From BM520 sp964474455 (GTDB lineage Bacteria; Bacteroidota; Bacteroidia; Bacteroidales; BM520), in NCBI GenBank assembly GCA_964474455.1, contig CAYYSU010000064.1, positions 1-10,730 of the forward strand: a DNA stretch of 10,730 nucleotides, read 5' to 3'. The notes under the pieces are model-generated. The model was not told the origin of the DNA. It made no database searches and saw only the letters and a program-made list of their open reading frames with translations. How positions within the stretch are numbered: the first letter of the stretch is position 1; each line of letters opens with the position of its first letter. Made by a program: the position numbers and the translations under genes. This document shows positions 1 to 6,994 of the stretch, in pieces.

Positions 1-5
1 TTACT

Positions 6-1781
6 ATGGCAGGTAAAACTTTTGTTGAAAAGGTGCTTGATGCCGATTGCGGAAGCATCGTTTTTAAGAGGCCAAATTTGGTTCTTACCCATGATAATAC
101 GGCCAGTATAGCCAATACCTTTGTAAAAATGGGTGGAGAGAAAGTTGATGATCCTAATCAATTGTTGGTTGTTCTCGACCATAATGCTCCACCTACCACC
201 GCCAAGCTGGCTACTCAATATCAGAAAATTCGGGACTTTGTGAAAGACCAGGGAATAACACGATTCCATGACGCCGGAGACGGAATATGTCATCAGGTGA
301 TGTCATATCATGCAAAACCGGGAATGATTATCGTAGGATCTGACAGTCATACCTGTACTGCAGGTGCCTTTAACGCCCTTGCTGCCGGTATCGATCGCAC
401 CGAATCAGCAGGAATTTGGAAACGTGGCGAAACATGGTTCCGTGTACCAGACACCATGAAAGTGACACTTACGGGTAAGCTTCCCATGGGTGTTTATGCA
501 AAAGATATATCACTGTGGATTATTGGAATGATAAGCTCTGCCGGCGCTAACTATATGTCCATTGAATTCCATGGCGAAGGAGTACAAACACTTACTATCA
601 GCCAACGTATGACACTTACCAATTTGGCTTCGGAAATGGGTGCCAAAAACTCTGTATTCCCAGCTGACGAGGTGTTGGAAGAGTTTTATGGCCAAAAGAT
701 AGATGGCGTATGGGCCGATGAAGATGCTGTTTATGCAAAAGAGATTCATATTAATCTAAACGAGCTTTATCCTCTGGTGGCAGCACCGCATCATGTGGAT
801 AACGTAAAGGCTGTTTCGGAAGTGCAGGGACTGGAACTTAATCAGGGTGTGATCGGTACATGTACCAACGGACGTCTTGAAGATTTGGAAATCGCCGCTA
901 AGATTCTTAAAGGTAAGAAAGTGGCTGATGGATTCCAGCTGCTAGTTATTCCGGCATCCAAAGCTATCTATCTTGAAGCTATGGAGAAGGGTTATATTCA
1001 GGATTTTATCCTTGCCGGTGCCAATGTACTCAGCCCTTCATGCGGGCCATGTCTTGGAACAGGTCAGGGGATTCCTGCCGATGGTTTCCGAGTAATATCA
1101 ACTGCCAACCGTAATTTCCTGGGTCGTATGGGAAACAAAGAAGCCGAGATATATCTGGCTTCACCCGCGGCAGTTGCATGTTCTGCAATTACCGGTGTTA
1201 TAACCGATCCACGTGGCATGACAGCAAATGACGTGTTCCCTTACAAGCGTGAAAAGCACTCCTCCGTAGAAATTAAGGAAGGCGAAAACAGAAAGTTTGA
1301 AAATGTATGGAACTACGCTGATATTGATAACCTGAACACCGACCAGATGTTTGCAGGTAACCTAACTTATAGTGTGTTGAGCTCTGATCCAGATGCTATT
1401 ATGCCTCACCTTTTTGTAGGTTTTGACTCTTCTTTTAAAGATAATGTGGCCAAAGATGACATTATCTTTGCCGGAGACAACTTCGGGTGCGGCAGCTCTC
1501 GTGAACATCCGGCTGTGGGGCTTGCTCATGCCGGTGTAAAAGCCGTTATAGTGAAATCGGTGAATCGTATCTTCTACCGTTCTTCCGTAAACCAGGGCCT
1601 TCCTATTATCATCCTGCCGGAAGCTGTGGATGCCTACAAAAAAGGTGATGTAGTATCGCTGGAATTTGAAAAAGGAGAATTGAAAATTGGGGAGAAAGTG
1701 ATTTCATTTGCGCCATTACCCGATCAACTCATGGGGGTGTTCCAGGCCAAAGGTTTGGTGAACTTCCTGAAGACTTCGTAA
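6..1781 (+). CDS. Fused aconitase-family hydro-lyase (LeuC-LeuD-like; aconitase / isopropylmalate / homoaconitate type)
   Basis: This 591-residue protein carries both halves of a two-subunit dehydratase in one chain. Residues ~1-420 are the LeuC/aconitase domain. It has an HDN motif at 29-31, a GSDSHT motif at 111-116, and the three [4Fe-4S] ligands Cys286 (GTCTNGR) and Cys346/Cys349 (SPSCGPC). Residues ~435-591 are the LeuD-like swivel domain, with DNFGCGSSREH at 491-501 and RIFYR at 521-525. The family isomerises a hydroxy-di/tricarboxylate by dehydration and rehydration in the cytoplasm. The exact substrate is not clear: the swivel specificity loop, usually of YLRx or YLVx type, reads GNLTY at 451-455. 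Aconitase, isopropylmalate isomerase and homoaconitase all remain possible. No leuA, leuB, citrate synthase or isocitrate dehydrogenase gene is visible nearby. The ATG at position 6 gives the usual MAGKTF family N-terminus, but the upstream region lies outside the window, so the start and RBS cannot be fully checked. Confidence 0.93.
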   Translation: MAGKTFVEKVLDADCGSIVFKRPNLVLTHDNTASIANTFVKMGGEKVDDPNQLLVVLDHNAPPTTAKLATQYQKIRDFVKDQGITRFHDAGDGICHQVMSYHAKPGMIIVGSDSHTCTAGAFNALAAGIDRTESAGIWKRGETWFRVPDTMKVTLTGKLPMGVYAKDISLWIIGMISSAGANYMSIEFHGEGVQTLTISQRMTLTNLASEMGAKNSVFPADEVLEEFYGQKIDGVWADEDAVYAKEIHINLNELYPLVAAPHHVDNVKAVSEVQGLELNQGVIGTCTNGRLEDLEIAAKILKGKKVADGFQLLVIPASKAIYLEAMEKGYIQDFILAGANVLSPSCGPCLGTGQGIPADGFRVISTANRNFLGRMGNKEAEIYLASPAAVACSAITGVITDPRGMTANDVFPYKREKHSSVEIKEGENRKFENVWNYADIDNLNTDQMFAGNLTYSVLSSDPDAIMPHLFVGFDSSFKDNVAKDDIIFAGDNFGCGSSREHPAVGLAHAGVKAVIVKSVNRIFYRSSVNQGLPIIILPEAVDAYKKGDVVSLEFEKGELKIGEKVISFAPLPDQLMGVFQAKGLVNFLKTS

Positions 1782-1835
1782 GAGTTATAAGTTAAAAGAT
1801 AACAGTGAAGAGTGAAAAGTTAATAGTAATAGCCA

Positions 1836-1853
1836 AAGGCTGAATCCAGCCTT
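1836..1853. other. Short perfect hairpin downstream of the hydratase gene
   Basis: AAGGCTG (1836-1842) and CAGCCTT (1847-1853) are perfect inverted arms of 7 bp around a 4-nt AATC loop. It sits 55 nt after the hydratase stop codon and just before a longer hairpin. It probably contributes to 3'-end formation or mRNA stability. This is inferred from position and structure only, and there is no U-run directly after it. Confidence 0.5.
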
Positions 1854-1856
1854 AGC

Positions 1857-1889
1857 AGACCTGACAGGTGTTTTTCTCCTGTCAGGTCT
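1857..1889. terminator. Perfect 12-bp inverted repeat between convergent genes, likely bidirectional terminator
   Basis: AGACCTGACAGG (1857-1868) and CCTGTCAGGTCT (1878-1889) pair perfectly across a 9-nt T-rich loop. The element lies between the convergent hydratase and aminotransferase genes, where a shared terminator is expected. It has no U-tract on either side, so it is not a textbook intrinsic terminator. CCTGACAGG-type palindromes are, as far as I recall, frequent between genes in Bacteroidota. The rest of the gap, to position 2067, is A/T-rich, and I see no other clear element in it. Confidence 0.6.
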
Positions 1890-2067
1890 AATGCATTCAA
1901 GAACAGTAACTTAACTCCTTATTCATAATCCGGAAATGTAGATTAAACTGATTTTTTGAATTTTCGCAGATAAATAAGTCCTGACTTAAACAAGTAAAAA
2001 CTCTAAATCTTATAAGTTGTACAAAATCAATAATATATAAAAAAATCCTGATAAAGATATTGCCAGA

Positions 2068-3534
2068 TTATAATTTAAACCAGTCAACCACTCTCTCCAT
2101 TTTGTCTTCCGGTTCGGAGATATGACGAAATTCGTTTTTCGTTTTATTATAGATATAATCTTTTGTGTAATCGCTATGATGGTGGGAAATGAAGTCAAAG
2201 GCATCAAGGATATATTCCAGCTCTTCGTTAGTCATGGTAGGGTGCAGTGATACCCTTATCCAACCGGGTTTTTGCGTTAGGTCGCCGTGGTTAATTTTAG
2301 CCGTTATCGCACTGGAGTGTGCATGGCTGACATCCAAAAGATAATGGCCATAGGTGCCGGCACAGGCACAGCCTCCCCGCACCTGAATGCCATACAGGTC
2401 GTTAAGTAGCTTTACTGCAAGGTTATAGTGAATATCGTCAAAATAAAAGGATATTACTCCCAGTCGTTCCTGAACGTTATCGGCAAGGATATGTATTTTC
2501 TTATTGTTTAGCATCCTGTTAAAAGCTTTTTTTACAAGCTCCAGCTCTCGCTCCTTCATATATGCCGGGTTCATCTTGTTTTTAAGGTCAATGCAGAGTG
2601 CTGTCTTTATGGTTTGCAGGAATGCCGGCGTTCCTCCATCTTCGCGGATTTCAATATCATCAATATACTTATAACCACCCCAGGGGTTTGTCCAGTCAAC
2701 AGTTCCCCCTCCGGGAACATCCGGAATCTCTCGGTTATAAAGAGCCCTGTTAAAAATCAACACCCCTGTCGACCCCGGGCCGCCGAGGAACTTATGCGGG
2801 GAAAAGAAAATTGCATCCAGTGACATCATGGGATCTCCTGGGTGCATATCTATATCTACGTATGGCGCCGAAGCTGCGAAATCGATAAAACAAATACCGT
2901 TGTGCTCGTGCATGATCTTTGCCAGCTCGTAATATGGTGTTTCAATGCCCGTGACATTAGACGCGGCGGTAAAGGATCCGAATTTAAATTTCCGATCTTT
3001 ATGTTTTTTTAGCTCCCGGCGTAGTTCATCAGGGTTTATCAGAAGTTCTTCGTCAGGCTCCAGCACTACGACATCACAAATAGTTTCAAACCACGAAGTG
3101 TGGTTACTGTGGTGCTCCATGTGGGTGATAAACACTACCGGCCGCTCATTATCATCTATATAATTCTTTTTTGTAGCTATGGTACATGCCTTTAATCCTA
3201 ATATCCGCTGGAATTTATTCACCAGTCGGGTCATGCCGCTGCCTTGTGTGATTATTATATCATCCTCAGATGCATTACAATGTTCTTTAATGATTTTATG
3301 AGCGTAGTGATAGGCCTTTGTCATCAAAGTCCCTGTTTCACTGGTCTCAGTGTGGGTATTGCCGACATACGGTCCGAATGTGTTCAGAAGTCGATTTTCA
3401 ATAGGTCGGTAAAGCCTTCCCGAGGCAACCCAATCAGCATATAAAAGTGGTTTCACTCCATATGGCGTGGTGAATGTTATTCCATTACCAATAATGCCTT
3501 CTCTAAACTGGCTGAAATGTTTTTCTGATTCCAT
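2068..3534 (-). CDS. Aminotransferase class V, PLP-dependent, cysteine desulfurase-like
   Basis: This 488-residue protein has the fold-type I layout of the class-V/SufS-like family. The pocket residues visible are EHHSN at 140-144 (the His that stacks on PLP in desulfurases), Asp218 in CFIDFAASAPY (pyridine nitrogen), and the PLP lysine Lys248 in FFSPHK, followed by a GGPGSTG loop. The C-terminal domain has RGGCACAG at 386-393 and GWIRVSLHPTMTNEE at 424-438, whose Arg427 is the likely carboxylate binder. The family includes cysteine desulfurases, selenocysteine lyases and epimerase-like enzymes, so the substrate is not settled. A cysteine does lie in the loop where desulfurases carry their catalytic Cys, but within a two-Cys motif unlike the classic SufS RxGHHC. 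It is longer than SufS (~400 residues), with a C-terminal tail of ~45 residues. The ATG at 3534 has no Shine-Dalgarno sequence. It is probably the last gene of the lolD block, 60 bp after the repeat-protein gene. No sufBCD or iscU gene is adjacent. Confidence 0.9.
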   Translation of the reverse strand: MESEKHFSQFREGIIGNGITFTTPYGVKPLLYADWVASGRLYRPIENRLLNTFGPYVGNTHTETSETGTLMTKAYHYAHKIIKEHCNASEDDIIITQGSGMTRLVNKFQRILGLKACTIATKKNYIDDNERPVVFITHMEHHSNHTSWFETICDVVVLEPDEELLINPDELRRELKKHKDRKFKFGSFTAASNVTGIETPYYELAKIMHEHNGICFIDFAASAPYVDIDMHPGDPMMSLDAIFFSPHKFLGGPGSTGVLIFNRALYNREIPDVPGGGTVDWTNPWGGYKYIDDIEIREDGGTPAFLQTIKTALCIDLKNKMNPAYMKERELELVKKAFNRMLNNKKIHILADNVQERLGVISFYFDDIHYNLAVKLLNDLYGIQVRGGCACAGTYGHYLLDVSHAHSSAITAKINHGDLTQKPGWIRVSLHPTMTNEELEYILDAFDFISHHHSDYTKDYIYNKTKNEFRHISEPEDKMERVVDWFKL

Positions 3535-3594
3535 GAGCTATTTTTAACACGATATACTTTTAAGAACAAAAAAACAGATGGTGTGGTTGTGAAA

Positions 3595-6075
3595 TTAGTC
3601 AACAATGTTTGAAATTCGAATTGAAATAATCTCAACGGAACCGGAATCCATAAATAGTTTTATCCAATTGTTATCTTCTCTATACCAACGTTGCATATTG
3701 GTCAAGGGGATGATATACTGCTGAGGATCAACTGATATTATGTTTTCCATAACTACACCGCCATTTTTTTGATCTCCTTTTCCAAAGCTCACGAATACCT
3801 TGGGAGTACCTTCTCCACTATTCCTTGCAGTGATGATGAGATAGTTGTTTTTCTTCTGGCTGTAGTGCAGAGGTGTAAAAACCAGTTTCATTTCACGCTT
3901 TTCATGTAGTACGGGTTCCGTAACTGTAATATCCACCGTCACCTGCTGTGCAATAACTTCTTTGATTTTATTAATCATCTGGAAAGTATACGATTCTCCG
4001 GTTCCAAGTTTTGACGCTTTTTCGTAGTTTACAAGGGCTCCGGCATATCTTTTTTGATTGAAATCGGTATCTGCCTGGCCTACGAGCTTTTGATACTCTG
4101 CCACGAGGGCTGTTTTTTGTTCTCTGAGAATAGCTTCTGTCTCCCTGATTTTTTCATCAGTATATGTTTCTGCAGATAATAGCATTTTTGCTTTTTTATA
4201 ATTCTCAAGAGCGGCTTTGTATTGCCCCATTCCAAAGAATCCATCCGCTGTCTCGATAACTTTTTCGTACTCTATTCTCCGTTGTTGTTCCTGGATCCCC
4301 ATCTGATCTGTTGTTTCCGTTAATCGGGTTTTAGGATACTCTTCTTCAGGCTTCACTTCCAGTGCTTGCTGGTATTTTGCCTTTGCTTTATCAAAATTTG
4401 AGGCTGCATAATATTTATCCGCCTCGGCGATAATGTCACTGTATTGATTTACAATATGTTGCTGTGCTTTTAAAATTTTATTTATTTCAATAATCTGTAA
4501 TTTTGGATATGATTCCTGTGATTTTATATCTCCTGCATTTTGATACTCCTGTAGCGCCTCGTTGTATTCTTTATTATTAAAATATTTGTCGGCCTTTGTA
4601 ATTGCTTTGATATATTCCGCCTCCTGCGCTTCAACTTCGTTTATAAGATTGTTTATTATTGTGATTTTTTCTTTTGGATATTGCTGCTCAGGATAGATCT
4701 CTGCTGCTGAGGTAAAGGCGTGGAGAGCTTTGGCATAAGTGGCCTTTTCAAAGCTTATGTCTCCCTGCTGAATGAGCTCGTCATATTGACTCTGTTTATC
4801 CTTTTGCTGCTGATTGAGAATGGCGTTGATTTTCTCTTTTTGCGATATTGCGTATGTTGAGTTATCTTTTATTGTCAGGGCTTCAGTGTAGTATGCCAGA
4901 GCATCCTGATACTGCTGTGAGGAATATGCCATATCGGCATTTGCTAGTGCTTCATTGAATGTTTTAAGGGTTTCTGCCTCCTTGCTTTTTTGATTTTCTA
5001 TAGCCTTGATTTTATCAGCAGGGTAGGGCTCATTGGGAAAAATAGCCAGTGCTTGCTGATACTTTGTTATGGCTTGAGATATGTTGCCGGAAGCACTCTC
5101 CACATCTCCCTGTCGAATCAGTTGATCGTACTGCTGTCGCTTTGATTGTTGCTTTATCAATGCCTCTTCAATTCGGGCAATCATACTTGACGGGTATGAC
5201 TCTGATGTTTTTATCTTCCCAGCTTCCTGATATTTTAATTTTGCGGCTACGTACTCTTGTGCCATATATAGGTTATCAGCTTCGGTAACCGTAGCCTGGT
5301 ATTTTTCATCTACAGATGCTAACTGCTCTAATGTTTTTGTAATCTCGGCAGCCTGTTGTTTCGGATAGCTCTCTGTGGGGATAATCCCGGAGGCCTGCTG
5401 GTATGCCTGCAGTGCTTCTCTGTTTTTACCCTTGTTTTTTAAATCATCGGCTTGTGCTATTAAATCGTCGTACTGTTGACTTAACTCATCTGACATACTC
5501 ATCTGTTCCTCCACTTTCTCCAGTTGTGTGGTAGAGTATGAATCCAATGGTTTTATCTGCAGTGCTCTTTGATAATCTGCCCGGGCTTTGACATAGTTTC
5601 CTGACGCTAAAGCATTATCGCCTTCTGTGGTGGCATTGGAATATCCTTTTTCTATTGTGGGATCCTGATAGAATTTCCCAATCTCTTTAATCTTATTTTT
5701 TGGATATGATGATTCCGGACGCAGATACGATGCTGCTTTATACGCCAGTAGTGCCTCTTTGTAATTTTTTACTGCAAGCAACTCCGCGCCACTTGTGATA
5801 TTCTCTTCAAAGAGTGCTATTTTTATCTCAGAATCATTGAGTTTGTTTTCTGCCTGTGAAATTTTATTCTGTGCAGTAGTATTATTACTGTTGAGAATCA
5901 GCGCGTCATGGTAGCATGCCAGTGCTTTTCCATATTTTTGTGAAGACAGCCATGAGTTACCTTCACTGATTAGACTCTCCGCAGTTTGTGTTTTTCCCGC
6001 AAAGGGAAGAATGATAAAAAAGAAAATTACTGCGGCAGCTATGAATGTATTAATGAATAGTAATTGTTTTCTCAT
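3595..6075 (-). CDS. Secreted or membrane-anchored TPR-like repeat protein with C-terminal beta domain
   Basis: I chose the ATG at 6075, which gives 826 residues. It begins MRKQLLF and is followed at once by a ~20-residue hydrophobic stretch, a normal signal peptide or anchor. It also starts 4 nt after the lolD stop. An in-frame ATG at 6099 would add eight residues and overlap lolD by 20 bp. Residues ~31-711 hold twelve tandem units of about 57 residues, with the approximate pattern Y..LI.QAD..F....Y..AL..Y..A..I.P.E.YP..KI.EI...L..Q. The first ~34 residues of each unit resemble a TPR, and the rest looks like a third helix. Residues ~712-826 are a non-repetitive, beta-rich domain ending in aromatic and SVEIISIRIS segments, perhaps a galactose-binding-like sandwich (weak guess). 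The likely place is the periplasm or cell surface, as a scaffold. The partner and exact role are unknown. It is probably cotranscribed with lolD upstream and the aminotransferase downstream. Confidence 0.85.
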   Translation of the reverse strand: MRKQLLFINTFIAAAVIFFFIILPFAGKTQTAESLISEGNSWLSSQKYGKALACYHDALILNSNNTTAQNKISQAENKLNDSEIKIALFEENITSGAELLAVKNYKEALLAYKAASYLRPESSYPKNKIKEIGKFYQDPTIEKGYSNATTEGDNALASGNYVKARADYQRALQIKPLDSYSTTQLEKVEEQMSMSDELSQQYDDLIAQADDLKNKGKNREALQAYQQASGIIPTESYPKQQAAEITKTLEQLASVDEKYQATVTEADNLYMAQEYVAAKLKYQEAGKIKTSESYPSSMIARIEEALIKQQSKRQQYDQLIRQGDVESASGNISQAITKYQQALAIFPNEPYPADKIKAIENQKSKEAETLKTFNEALANADMAYSSQQYQDALAYYTEALTIKDNSTYAISQKEKINAILNQQQKDKQSQYDELIQQGDISFEKATYAKALHAFTSAAEIYPEQQYPKEKITIINNLINEVEAQEAEYIKAITKADKYFNNKEYNEALQEYQNAGDIKSQESYPKLQIIEINKILKAQQHIVNQYSDIIAEADKYYAASNFDKAKAKYQQALEVKPEEEYPKTRLTETTDQMGIQEQQRRIEYEKVIETADGFFGMGQYKAALENYKKAKMLLSAETYTDEKIRETEAILREQKTALVAEYQKLVGQADTDFNQKRYAGALVNYEKASKLGTGESYTFQMINKIKEVIAQQVTVDITVTEPVLHEKREMKLVFTPLHYSQKKNNYLIITARNSGEGTPKVFVSFGKGDQKNGGVVMENIISVDPQQYIIPLTNMQRWYREDNNWIKLFMDSGSVEIISIRISNIVD
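3943..5985 (-). repeat. Twelve tandem protein-coding repeats (~57 codons each)
   Basis: Within the repeat-protein gene, units begin (826-residue numbering) near residues 31, 88, 145, 202, 259, 316, 373, 431, 488, 545, 603 and 661. The period is therefore almost fixed at 57-58 residues (about 171-174 bp). Most units carry an AD or GD pair early, Y..AL or an equivalent in the middle, and a SYP/EYP/TYT turn before the last helix. Units have diverged at the residue level, so this is an old internal duplication and not a recent unstable DNA repeat. Confidence 0.85.
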
Positions 6076-6079
6076 ATGT

Positions 6080-6733
6080 TTAATCAATGAATATTCCATC
6101 CTGAATGGTGAGTTTCCTGTCGGCCATAGAAGCCAGTTCCATATTATGGGTTACTATGATGAACGTTTGATTCATTCTTTTTCTTAGGTCGAAAAAGAGC
6201 TTATGAAGTTCATTGGCATTTTCTGAATCCAGGTTTCCGGATGGTTCATCGGCGAGAACAACCTTAGGGTTGTTAATCAACGCTCTGGCAATGGCAACAC
6301 GCTGCTGTTCTCCGCCGGATAATTCTGAAGGCTTGTGCTGAGCCCTATCGGTAAGGTTCATTATCTTCAATAGTTTACTTGCCTCTGCTTCCGTTGCTCT
6401 CTTTGATTTCCCTGCAATATATCCCGGCATGGAAATATTTTCCAGTGCAGTAAATTCGGGCAGTAGATGATGAAACTGAAAAACGAAACCGATATTTTTG
6501 TTTCTGAATGCCGATAATTGCTTGTCATTAAGAGAAAAGACATCTTTCCCCTCAATAATCAAACTCCCTTTATCGGGGCGATCCAAAATGCCTAGTATGT
6601 GAAGCAATGTGGATTTCCCTGCTCCTGAAGCTCCTACCACAGAGACAATCTCTCCTGAGGTGATGTTCATGTTAACTCCTTTCAGAACCTTCAGGGAGCC
6701 ATAACTCTTGTGTATCTCTTTTGCTGTTAGCAT
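6080..6733 (-). CDS. lolD: LolD-type ABC transporter ATP-binding protein (lipoprotein release)
   Basis: This 217-residue ABC ATPase has the complete motif set: Walker A GASGAGKST (34-42), Q-loop Gln86, signature LSGGEQQ (138-144), Walker B VVLADEP (158-164), and switch His196 (VTHN). The stretch FQFHHLLPEFTALENISMP (85-103) closely matches what I know of LolD and separates it from FtsE and most MacB-type ATPases. LolD powers transfer of mature lipoproteins from the inner membrane to the LolA carrier, together with LolC/LolE permeases. No permease gene is visible here, so the partner must be elsewhere, as is common in this phylum. It is the first gene of the minus-strand block and is followed within a few bases by the repeat-protein gene. 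The leader is A/T-rich with no Shine-Dalgarno sequence. I found no perfect TAnnTTTG box for it in the upstream 261 bp. Confidence 0.9.
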   Translation of the reverse strand: MLTAKEIHKSYGSLKVLKGVNMNITSGEIVSVVGASGAGKSTLLHILGILDRPDKGSLIIEGKDVFSLNDKQLSAFRNKNIGFVFQFHHLLPEFTALENISMPGYIAGKSKRATEAEASKLLKIMNLTDRAQHKPSELSGGEQQRVAIARALINNPKVVLADEPSGNLDSENANELHKLFFDLRKRMNQTFIIVTHNMELASMADRKLTIQDGIFID

Positions 6734-6881
6734 TCTAAATAAACGTTTTATTTGCTGTTTTGTTATTTACTGTTTTTATCAGAAAAAAGGAAGAAAAAGG
6801 ATCATTATGGAAGCAAAAAATATGCTCTTGCTTTTATACCAGATAATTCTCATTGCGCATAAGAATATGCTAATACGTTTA

Positions 6882-6930
6882 AAACTCATTATTAAAATCG
6901 TGCAATTATAACCATAAACTTATTATTAAA
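6882..6930 (+). repeat. Imperfect 15-nt direct repeat upstream of gcvT
   Basis: AAACTCATTATTAAA (6882-6896) and AAACTTATTATTAAA (6916-6930) differ at one base and are spaced 34 bp start to start. Both lie just upstream of the putative gcvT -7 box. The second copy overlaps an ACTTAT...ATAAGT inverted repeat (6918-6923 / 6935-6940). It could be a tandem regulator site, but in such A/T-rich DNA chance similarity is a real alternative. Confidence 0.35.
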
Positions 6931-6954
6931 CGCCATAAGTGATTCAAAATTTTA

Positions 6955-6962
6955 TACTTTTG
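6955..6962 (+). promoter_or_regulatory. Putative Bacteroidota -7 promoter box for gcvT
   Basis: TACTTTTG matches the TAnnTTTG -7 consensus of the Bacteroidota primary sigma factor exactly. It lies 32 nt before the gcvT ATG, implying a transcript start near 6967-6970 and a leader of about 25 nt. No convincing TTTG -33 element is found at the usual distance. Confidence 0.55.
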
Positions 6963-6994
6963 TGGCAGTTATGACAGCATAAAACAATTTTATA

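Noticed and set aside
6080..6733. FtsE as an alternative identity for the ABC ATPase
   Set aside because: The QFHHLLPEFTALENISMP segment is characteristic of LolD, and no ftsX gene follows.
6963..6994. A glycine riboswitch upstream of gcvT
   Set aside because: The predicted leader after the -7 box is only ~25 nt, far too short for the aptamer, and no riboswitch-like pairing is seen in the gap.
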